In this document: one piece after another, positions 13,354 through 19,678 of the stretch
How positions within the stretch are numbered: position 1 is the first letter of the stretch
Layout of the letters: every line of letters begins with the position of its first letter
Source: Elusimicrobiota bacterium
GTDB taxonomy: Bacteria > Elusimicrobiota > Elusimicrobia > UBA1565
Direction: 5' to 3'
DNA length: 22,749 bases
Assembly (NCBI GenBank): GCA_003450735.1
Contig: DMEZ01000063.1
Location: forward strand, 410-23,158
Notes under the pieces: generated by a model
Databases searched by the model: none
The model's input: only the letters and a program-made list of their open reading frames with translations
What the model was told of the DNA's origin: nothing
Translations under genes and position numbers: made by a program

Positions 13354-14751
13354 TCCGCGCAGGAAGAGCGCGGCGATCTCGACGTGGGAGGTCTGGGGGA
13401 ACATGTCCACGGGCTTCAGCCGGGCCAGCTTCCAGCCGGACTTGGCCAGCCGGCTCGCGTCGCGAGCGAAGGTCGCGGGGTTGCAGGACACGTACGCGAG
13501 CCGGGCCAGGGCCGGGTCCCGCAAGGCCTTGAGCACGGGGATGGAACAGCCCGCCCGGGGCGGGTCGAGGACCACGCAGGCCGTGCCGGCGGCCGTCGGC
13601 CCCAGGGCGGCCCTCAGCGTCCCCAGGGCGGTCTCCACCCGGCCCGCGGCGAAGCGCGCGTTCTGCACGCCGTTGAGCGCCGCGTTGCGGCGAGCATCCT
13701 CCACCGCGCGCCGGTTCTCCTCGATGCCGAGCACCTCGTCGGCCCGGGAGGCCAGCCACAGGGCGATGGAGCCGACCCCGCAGTAGAGGTCCACGGCGAG
13801 CGCGGGGCGCCAGCCGTCGCCGAAGAGCATCTCCGAGACGAGCCCGTAGAGGGCCTCCGACGCGGGCGTGTTCACCTGCAGGAAGGCCTCGGGGCCCGCC
13901 CGCAAACGCAGACTCCCGACCCGCTCCTCGAGCTCCGTCTCGCCCCAGACGGGCTCCCACTCCCGGCCGAGCACCACCGACGTGCGGTGCGGCTGGATGT
14001 TGCGCAGCACGCCGCAGACCTCGGGGACGGCGGCGCGCAAGGCCGCGACGAACTGGTCCCGCTTCGGGAACGAGGGGTCGAGGGTGACGAGCGCCGCGAG
14101 CGCGCGTCCCTCCTCGCTGGTGCGCACGAAAAGGTGCCTGAGCCAGCCCGAGTGGGAGGAGACGTCGTAGGGCTCCCAGCCGAGCTCCCCGCACAGGCGC
14201 TTCACCTCGAGCACGACGCGGACCGAGAGCTCGGGCTGGACGAGGCAGTCCTGGAAGTCGGCGATGCGGTGGGAGCCCGGAGCGTAGAACCCCGCGACCG
14301 GCCGGCCGGCCGCGCGCCCGAAGGGGACGAGGACCTTGTTGCGGTAGCGGGTCGGGCGCGGAGAGGGGAGGGTCTCCTCCACGGGAACGTCCTGGATTCG
14401 GCCGATGCGCCGCAGGCAATCCTCGACGATGGAGCGCTTGGCCGCGAGCTGGCCGGCGAGGCTCAGGTGCTGCCAGCCGCAGCCGCCGCAGGTCTCCCGG
14501 CCGGAGCGCCCGGCGGCCGCGTGCAGGGGGCAGGAGGGCTCGACGCGGTCGGGGCCGGGCTCGAGGACTTCCTCCGCCCGGGCGAGAGCGTAGCCCTTCT
14601 GGACGCTCTCGACGACGACCCGGAGGCGGTCGCCCGGCGCCGCGCAGGGCACGAACACCACCCGCCCCGAGCCCTCGGCCCGGGCCAGGCCCTGCCCCTC
14701 GGGCGCCATCCGCTCGACGCGCACCTCGATCGTTCCGCCGGGCTCGCTCAC
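13351..14751 (-). CDS. RumA/TrmA-family RNA (uracil-C5) methyltransferase
   Basis: A 466-residue protein with an N-terminal TRAM-like beta domain (about 5-62: APEGQGLARAEG ... ARAEEVLEP). A Cys cluster follows (SCPLH ... CGGCGWQH) like the [4Fe-4S] site of RumA. The C-terminal SAM-methyltransferase fold has QVNTPASEAL, VDLYCGVGSIAL (SAM loop), GIEENRRAVEDARRNA, VVLDPPRAGC and the catalytic SCNPATFARD (Cys423). It uses SAM to make m5U in RNA; RlmD (23S U1939) is the best-known member, but site specificity cannot be read from sequence. The GTG start is chosen because a TACAAT box lies 7 bases upstream and the TRAM domain begins there; an upstream extension would cross the divergent promoter. 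It is transcribed divergently from the peptidase operon. Confidence 0.88.
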   Translation of the reverse strand: MSEPGGTIEVRVERMAPEGQGLARAEGSGRVVFVPCAAPGDRLRVVVESVQKGYALARAEEVLEPGPDRVEPSCPLHAAAGRSGRETCGGCGWQHLSLAGQLAAKRSIVEDCLRRIGRIQDVPVEETLPSPRPTRYRNKVLVPFGRAAGRPVAGFYAPGSHRIADFQDCLVQPELSVRVVLEVKRLCGELGWEPYDVSSHSGWLRHLFVRTSEEGRALAALVTLDPSFPKRDQFVAALRAAVPEVCGVLRNIQPHRTSVVLGREWEPVWGETELEERVGSLRLRAGPEAFLQVNTPASEALYGLVSEMLFGDGWRPALAVDLYCGVGSIALWLASRADEVLGIEENRRAVEDARRNAALNGVQNARFAAGRVETALGTLRAALGPTAAGTACVVLDPPRAGCSIPVLKALRDPALARLAYVSCNPATFARDASRLAKSGWKLARLKPVDMFPQTSHVEIAALFLRG

Positions 14752-14758
14752 GGGGCGG

Positions 14759-14779
14759 ATTGTATCAATTTGATAGAAT
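14759..14779. promoter_or_regulatory. Divergent, symmetric pair of leaderless promoters
   Basis: Only 36 bases separate the two start codons (minus GTG at 14751, plus GTG at 14788). The minus -10 TACAAT (14764-14759) is 7 bases from its GTG; the plus -10 TAGAAT (14774-14779) is 8 bases from its GTG. They are joined by a perfect odd palindrome TATCAATTTGATA (14763-14775). No good -35 is seen for either. Confidence 0.55.
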
Positions 14780-14787
14780 CGGCTGCT

Positions 14788-15579
14788 GTGAGGAGATCCT
14801 TCGCCGTCCTGGCGGCCGCCGCGGCGCTCGGCTGCGTCGACCTCGAGCCCGGAGCCCTGCCCCAGCGCACGGGAGCCATCACCCGGGCGTCCTTCGGCGG
14901 CCTCGACCCGGGCGCCAAAATCCAAACGAGCCTCCACTTCGAGGTCCGCGCCTACGGGGCGGACCGGGCCCAGGCCGTCTCGGAGATGGCCGAGCGCTCC
15001 TACCAGCGCATCATGCAGGACACGGGGCTGTATTCCTTCATGCCCCGGGAGCCCTACCCCATCGTCCTCTACGCCGGCAAGGAGGAGTTCCTCAGGAAGA
15101 CCGGGATGCCGGAGTGGTCGGCCGGCGCGGCGGTGGGCAACTCCATCTACTCCTACGAGAGCCGGGGCCTGCCCGGCGTGCTGGCCCACGAGATGACCCA
15201 CCTGGTCTTCAACGAGTACATGGGCCGCTCGACGACGGAACACCGCTGGATCAACGAAGGCCTGGCCGTCTACGAGGAATACCAGGCCCTCCAGCTCCCC
15301 CTGCCGTCCCTGCCCTCCGGCCGCAAGCCCCTCCCGTTCGCCCAGATGGTCAACACGGCGCCGCTCGGAGAGGAGCGCTCCGTCGTGGACCTCTGGTACG
15401 CGCAGGCCCTGAGCGTCGTGCGCTTCCTCATCGAGCGCGGCGGCCGGATGGGTTTGGGCCAGCTCCTCTCGGAGCTCCGCAGCGGCCGGAGCCTCGACGA
15501 CGCCATCCGGAGCTCCTTCTCCGGGGTCTGGACGGACTTCGCGGCCCTCGAGAAGGCCTGGCTCTCGTCGGGCCCATGA
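14788..15579 (+). CDS. Secreted gluzincin-like metallopeptidase (Peptidase MA-like)
   Basis: A 263-residue protein. The N-terminus VRRSFAVLAAAAALGC is a short leader with a Cys at residue 16 (AALGC), a plausible lipobox, so it may be a lipoprotein. The zinc site is HEMTH, followed about 18 residues later by NEGLAVYEE, giving HExxH...E as in gluzincins and Peptidase_MA-like proteins. It is likely a zinc metallopeptidase anchored outside the cytoplasm; substrate unknown. GTG 14788 is chosen because a TAGAAT box lies 8 bases upstream; a much longer in-frame extension runs antisense through the methyltransferase gene and is rejected. First gene of a five-gene overlapping operon; its stop overlaps the next ATG (ATGA). 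Confidence 0.8.
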   Translation: MRRSFAVLAAAAALGCVDLEPGALPQRTGAITRASFGGLDPGAKIQTSLHFEVRAYGADRAQAVSEMAERSYQRIMQDTGLYSFMPREPYPIVLYAGKEEFLRKTGMPEWSAGAAVGNSIYSYESRGLPGVLAHEMTHLVFNEYMGRSTTEHRWINEGLAVYEEYQALQLPLPSLPSGRKPLPFAQMVNTAPLGEERSVVDLWYAQALSVVRFLIERGGRMGLGQLLSELRSGRSLDDAIRSSFSGVWTDFAALEKAWLSSGP

Positions 15580-17501
15580 AGCGGCGCATCATCGTCGGCG
15601 CCGCGCTCTGGGCGGCGTTCGCGCTGGAGCGCCCGCTCTCCCTCTCGCCCTACACCGCCTGGCTGCTGGGCGTGCCCCTGGTGCTCTACTGCGCCTCGCA
15701 CTTCCACGCCGGCCTCTGGCGGGGTCTCCAGGACCGCCGGGTCGGCCTCTTCATGCTGGCCTCCACGAGCGCCTGGGCGATGTTCCTGCTGAGCACCGCG
15801 GCCGTCTTCCTCGGGGACTACCTGCCCCCGGCCCTGCGGGAGCACCGCCTCGGCTCGCTCGCCGCGATGCTCACCCTCGTCAACCTCGGCCTCTGGCTCG
15901 AGGCCCGCTACCAGAAGAAGAGCCCCCAGACCCTCTCCCGGCTGAGCGGCCGCATGCCGACGATGGCGCGGGTCGTCCGGGACGCCTCGGAGGCCGTCGT
16001 CCCCATCGACGCGCTCAAGCCCGGGGACGTCGTCGTCGTCCGGCCCGGGGAGCCCGTGCCGGTCGACGGGGAGATCGTGGAGGGGGAGACCCTGCTCGAC
16101 GAGTCCCTGCGCACCGGCGTCCTGGAGCCCGTCGAGAAGGTCCGGGGCAGCCGCGTCTACGGTGGGGCCGTCAACAAGCGCGGGCGCATCCTGGTCGCGG
16201 TCCCGGACCTGGAGCAGGCCCTGACTTTGCGCCGCGTCCTGGACGTGGTCCGGGACTCGGCCTCGGAGCGCCAGGCCTCCGGCCGCGCGGTGGACCCGGT
16301 CGCGCGGGCCTTCTTCGCGGCCATCCTCCTCGCCGCCGCCGCCGCCGCCCTCATCGGGGCGTTCAAGGGCCCGCACCCCCGCTCGCTCTACGCCGCCGCG
16401 GCCTTCTTCTCGGTGCTGTGCTCGGCCTGCCCCTGGGGCGTGGGCCTGGCGACCCCGCTGGCGGTCTTCTTCGGCGGCCGCCGCGCCGGGGCCGCGGGCG
16501 TCGGCCTGCGCAACCCGCGCCTCCTCGAGAGCTTCCAGAAGCCGGACGCCCTCCTCATCGACAAGACCGGCGTGCTCACCGAGGGCCGGCCCGAGGTCGC
16601 CGGGATGAGGACCTTCGGAGGCTGCTCCCCCGAGGAGGCCCTGCGCCTGATGCTGGCCGCCGAATCGGGCGTCTCCCACCCGGTCGTCTCGGCCCTGCGC
16701 GCGTACGCGGCCGCCCTCGGCGGCGCGCCTTTGGCGCGCCGGGCCTTCGAGGTGTTCCCGGGCCGCGGCGTCTCGGCGTCGGTCGGCGAGCGCCGAGTCC
16801 TGGTCGGCAGCCTCCCCTGGCTCGCCCACCACGGCATCGAGCCCGACCCCGCCGACGCCCTGCACCTCAAGGGCCGCACGGAGACCCTCGTAGGCCTCGC
16901 GGCCGAGGGCCGCCTGCTCGCGGTCGCCCTCCTCTGCGACCGCCTGCGCCCGGACATCCGGGAGACCATCGACCGGGTCCAGGCCGCGGGCATCGAGCCC
17001 ATCCTGATCTCGGGCGACGCCAACGCCGCGGTGTTCCGCGCCGCCGAGCAGTCCGGCATCTCCAAGGTCTACGCCGAGGCCCTCGAAGACGAGCGGGCGA
17101 GCCTGGCGGCGCGCCTGCGCGCCAAGGGGCGGCGGGTCGCCGTGCTCGGCGAGGGCCTGCGCGACTGCGCGGCGCTCAGCGCGGCCGACATCGGCCTCTG
17201 CACGGCGGGGGGAGGCGCGCTGGCCGAGGCGGTCGCCGACTTCACCCTGGAGCGCCGGGACCTCGGCGCCTTCCTCGAGACGATCAAGCTCGCGCAGGAG
17301 ATCCGGGCGGCCATCCGCCGCAACTTCATCTGGATGTTCGCCGTCCACGCCCTCCTCATCCCTCTTTCCGTCGGCTCGCTGTACCTGGGCATCCGCCTCG
17401 GGCCGCTGGTCCTCGGCGCCATGGCCGCGGCGGCTCTCGCGGCCGTGCTCGTCAACTCGGCGCGGCTCGCGCCCAGACCCTTCTGGAGGTTCCCGACATG
17501 A
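15576..17501 (+). CDS. P1B-type (heavy-metal) ATPase homologue with degenerate catalytic motifs
   Basis: A 641-residue membrane protein, short for the family and lacking an N-terminal HMA metal-binding domain. Hydrophobic helices occur at about 5-60, 65-110, 255-305 and 590-635. Motifs: phosphorylation site IDKTGVLTEG (Asp329) and SHP (His368-Pro369) are kept. The transmembrane metal motif is C-P-W (Cys285-Pro286-Trp287) instead of CPC/SPC, with another Cys at 282. The actuator TGE motif is TGVLEP (180-185), losing the Glu needed for dephosphorylation. The hinge GDGxND is GEGLRD (525-530), and SGDN is SGDAN. Either an unusual metal transporter or a non-cycling relative. Its ATG overlaps the upstream stop, and its stop overlaps the queF ATG. 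Confidence 0.8.
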   Translation: MKRRIIVGAALWAAFALERPLSLSPYTAWLLGVPLVLYCASHFHAGLWRGLQDRRVGLFMLASTSAWAMFLLSTAAVFLGDYLPPALREHRLGSLAAMLTLVNLGLWLEARYQKKSPQTLSRLSGRMPTMARVVRDASEAVVPIDALKPGDVVVVRPGEPVPVDGEIVEGETLLDESLRTGVLEPVEKVRGSRVYGGAVNKRGRILVAVPDLEQALTLRRVLDVVRDSASERQASGRAVDPVARAFFAAILLAAAAAALIGAFKGPHPRSLYAAAAFFSVLCSACPWGVGLATPLAVFFGGRRAGAAGVGLRNPRLLESFQKPDALLIDKTGVLTEGRPEVAGMRTFGGCSPEEALRLMLAAESGVSHPVVSALRAYAAALGGAPLARRAFEVFPGRGVSASVGERRVLVGSLPWLAHHGIEPDPADALHLKGRTETLVGLAAEGRLLAVALLCDRLRPDIRETIDRVQAAGIEPILISGDANAAVFRAAEQSGISKVYAEALEDERASLAARLRAKGRRVAVLGEGLRDCAALSAADIGLCTAGGGALAEAVADFTLERRDLGAFLETIKLAQEIRAAIRRNFIWMFAVHALLIPLSVGSLYLGIRLGPLVLGAMAAAALAAVLVNSARLAPRPFWRFPT

Positions 17502-17902
17502 CCCAACGCCGCAAGACCCACTACGGCTACACCGAGCGCCAGGCGGCCTCGGGCACGAAGGAGCGCCTGCCCGCCATCGACGCCTTCCCGAACCAGTACC
17601 GGGGCTACGAGGTGCGCATCGAGCACCCCGAGTTCACCTGCGTGTGCCCGAAGACGGGCCTGCCCGACTTCGGCTGCATCGTCATCGAGTACGTCCCGGA
17701 CGGGCTCTGCCTCGAGCTCAAGTCCCTCAAGTACTACCTGCTCGCCTTCCGGAACATGGGGATCTTCAACGAGAACGCGGTCAACCGCATCCTCGACGAC
17801 GTGGTGAGGGCCTGCCGCCCCCAGCGGGCCTCGGTGACCGGCTCGTTCTCCGCGCGCGGAGGCCTGCGCACCGTGGTCACCGCCCGCCACCCCCGCCCTT
17901 GA
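17498..17902 (+). CDS. queF: 7-cyano-7-deazaguanine (preQ0) reductase QueF, unimodular type
   Basis: A 134-residue protein, the normal length for short (type I) QueF. It carries CVCPKTGLPDFG, where Cys50 is the thioimide-forming nucleophile and Asp57 the acid; LELKSLKYYLLAFRN, the NADPH-binding ESKSLK-like motif; GIFNENAVNRIL; and a closing GSFSARGGLRT. It reduces preQ0 to preQ1 with NADPH in queuosine tRNA modification. The start is supported by GGAGG 9 bases upstream and the ATGA overlap with the ATPase gene. No other queuosine gene and no preQ1 riboswitch are in the window. The stop overlaps the next gene (TGATG). Confidence 0.95.
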   Translation: MTQRRKTHYGYTERQAASGTKERLPAIDAFPNQYRGYEVRIEHPEFTCVCPKTGLPDFGCIVIEYVPDGLCLELKSLKYYLLAFRNMGIFNENAVNRILDDVVRACRPQRASVTGSFSARGGLRTVVTARHPRP

Positions 17903-18708
17903 TGCGCTTCGGCGGCCCCGGAGGCCTCCCCTGCCTCGACGCGCGGGAGGCTCTCCACCTGGCCCTGGGCGCGGGCTTCGTCGGCGCCCGCGCCTCGGCG
18001 GCCGTCGCGGGAGCGGATCTGCCGCGCGCCCTCGACGCCCTGACGCTCGCCGCCGAGGCCGCCGTCCCGCTCGTCGCCTGGGTGCTCGGCGAGCCGCATC
18101 CTCTCGTGAAACTGGAGGGCGGGCCGATGCTCGTCCTGCGCGGGCCGCAGGCAGGCGAAGCCTTCGAACTCGCCGAGCGCCGCTCGCTCCCCGCGGCCGT
18201 GCTCTGCGGAGAAGAGCCGCCTCCGCCGGACGGGGAAGAGCGGCCGGTCGCGGGCCGCTCGCCCTCGGTCCTCGCGAAGCCCCTGCCGCCCGAAGCCTAC
18301 TTCGAGGGACCAGCGGACGGAGGAGGCTTCGGCGCCGCCTTCGAGCTGGCCCAGGCCCTCGGCCGCCTGGGCGCCGGCCCCGAAGACGCCGTCCTCGTCA
18401 CCGGCTCCGGCTGCCCCGAAGACTTCCAGCGCCTCAAGGTCCGCCGCCTGCGCGCGCCCTCCGGGGCCCTCGCGGCGGCGCAGGGGGCCAAGCTCGCCGC
18501 GCCGGGCCTGCTGGTCGCGGCGGCGCTGGATGCCTCCCGCGAGCCCGCTCATCTGGCCATGGCGCTGAAGCGCAACGCGGACATCGCCTGCCTTTCGTTC
18601 GGGCACCAGCCTCCCGTGACGGGGCTCCCGGAAGACCCCGGGGCGCCCGAGGAACGGGTCTACCGGGCCCTGCGGCGCAAGGGCTTCGCCTTCGTCCTCT
18701 TCCCGTGA
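17902..18708 (+). CDS. Possible degenerate 2-oxoacid:ferredoxin oxidoreductase-like (TPP-fold) protein
   Basis: A 268-residue protein, very Ala/Gly/Pro-rich. Residues 163-245 can be matched by eye to the TPP-binding beta subunit of 2-oxoacid:ferredoxin oxidoreductases (KorB/PorB type): VLVTGSGC for the V(S/T)GIGC loop (Cys171), ALAAAQGAKLAAPGLLV for the A.G.KLANPDL.V helix, and ALKRNADIACLSFGHQP for the RRN.DI...(D)NQ strand. The TPP-Mg motif GDGD is not conserved (AALDAS, only Asp210 remaining), so catalysis is unlikely. The N-terminal half may derive from a partner (alpha/PP-type) subunit. Neither the homology nor the pseudoenzyme status is certain. It overlaps queF by one base and the next gene by four, so it is co-translated with both. 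Confidence 0.45.
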   Translation: MRFGGPGGLPCLDAREALHLALGAGFVGARASAAVAGADLPRALDALTLAAEAAVPLVAWVLGEPHPLVKLEGGPMLVLRGPQAGEAFELAERRSLPAAVLCGEEPPPPDGEERPVAGRSPSVLAKPLPPEAYFEGPADGGGFGAAFELAQALGRLGAGPEDAVLVTGSGCPEDFQRLKVRRLRAPSGALAAAQGAKLAAPGLLVAAALDASREPAHLAMALKRNADIACLSFGHQPPVTGLPEDPGAPEERVYRALRRKGFAFVLFP

Positions 18709-19664
18709 CCGGCGCCTTCGTCGAGGTGCCCTTCCGCGTCCAGCTCGAGCACGGCGGTCTTCGCGTGGACGCGTTCCTGGCCCAACGCCTGCGCGGCTAT
18801 TCGCGCGCCGAGGTCCAGCGGCTCATCGGGGCGGGCCGGGTGCTCCTGCGCGGCCGCCCGGCCAAGGCGTCCCAGCGCGTGGCCAAGGACGAGACCGTCC
18901 TCATCCGCTACCCGAGCCTGAACGAGCCGCCGCCCCTGCACGACGCCCTGAGGGTGGTCTACGAGGACGAGGAACTGCTGGCCGTCCTCAAGCCCGGCGG
19001 CGTGCTCAGCCACCCCACCGACCGGGTCCTGCGCAACACGGTGACCGCCATCCTGGCCGCGCAGTTCCCGGGACAGCGCCTGCGCCTCGGGCACCGGCTC
19101 GACCGCGAGACGAGCGGGGTGCTCCTGCTCTCCAAGACCCCCGAGGCCGCCGCCTCCCTCGTCGACCAGTTCACCCGGCGGCGGGTGAGCAAGGAGTACC
19201 TGGCCCTCGTCCTCGGCCGGTTCCCGGAGCGCCGGACGCTCATCGAGGCCCCGGTGGGGCGCGAGGACGGGGAGATCAAGGTGCGCCAGGCCGTGGGGCG
19301 GGGGCAGAGCGCCGCCACGGAGTTCGAGCGGCTCGACGCCAACGAGAAGGCCTCGCTCCTGCTCGCCCGCCCGAGGACCGGGCGTTTGCACCAGATCCGC
19401 GTCCACCTCGCCTCCCTGGGCCACCCGGTGCTCGGCGACAAGCTCTACACCGGGAAGGGAGAGGCCTACCTCAAGGCCGTGCGCAAGGAGCTCACCGAGG
19501 ACGATCTGCGCGCCCTCGGCGCCCCCCGGCAGATGCTGCACGCCTGGCGCATCCGGCTGTTCCGGCCCCGCGACGGGAAGCCCCTCGAGGTCTGCGCGCC
19601 TCCGCCGGCCGACTTCCTGGACTGCCTGGCCTCGCTGGGCCTGCGCGCGCGCGCGCTTATTTAG
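18705..19664 (+). CDS. RluA/RluD-family pseudouridine synthase
   Basis: A 319-residue protein. The N-terminal S4 RNA-binding domain (about 15-70: LRVDAFLAQRL ... VQRLIGAGRVLLRGR) is followed by the catalytic domain with GHRLDRETSGVLLLSK (catalytic Asp133), KEYLALVLG and RTGRLHQIRVHLASLGHPVLGD, all standard for the RluA family. It isomerises uridines in RNA; RluD (23S helix 69) is the closest well-known member with an S4 domain, but the target is not readable. The GTG start is taken from the GTGA overlap with the preceding gene and the S4 position. Last gene of the five-gene operon. A 26-residue C-terminal stretch ends in alternating Arg/Ala encoded by a (GC)7 tract. Confidence 0.9.
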   Translation: MTGAFVEVPFRVQLEHGGLRVDAFLAQRLRGYSRAEVQRLIGAGRVLLRGRPAKASQRVAKDETVLIRYPSLNEPPPLHDALRVVYEDEELLAVLKPGGVLSHPTDRVLRNTVTAILAAQFPGQRLRLGHRLDRETSGVLLLSKTPEAAASLVDQFTRRRVSKEYLALVLGRFPERRTLIEAPVGREDGEIKVRQAVGRGQSAATEFERLDANEKASLLLARPRTGRLHQIRVHLASLGHPVLGDKLYTGKGEAYLKAVRKELTEDDLRALGAPRQMLHAWRIRLFRPRDGKPLEVCAPPPADFLDCLASLGLRARALI

Positions 19665-19670
19665 TATCAT
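19665..19670 (+). promoter_or_regulatory. -10-like box of the hybrid kinase gene (leaderless)
   Basis: TATCAT with 8 bases to ATG 19679. TAGTAT (19662-19667) overlaps it as an alternative. The -35 position lies in a (GC)n tract with no hexamer match. No Shine-Dalgarno site precedes the start. Confidence 0.45.
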
Positions 19671-19678
19671 TCTCCGTC

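Noticed and set aside
13384..14787. A long N-terminal extension of the metallopeptidase frame
   Set aside because: It runs antisense through the conserved methyltransferase gene and hides the signal peptide. The promoter and GTG 14788 fit better.
17400..17500. A preQ1 riboswitch upstream of queF
   Set aside because: The queF start overlaps the ATPase gene by 4 nt, so there is no leader. No pseudoknot-like sequence was seen.
14788..19664. The P-type ATPase as a pseudogene
   Set aside because: The frame is intact and overlaps both neighbours by 4 nt. Key residues such as the DKTG Asp remain, so decay is not the simplest reading.
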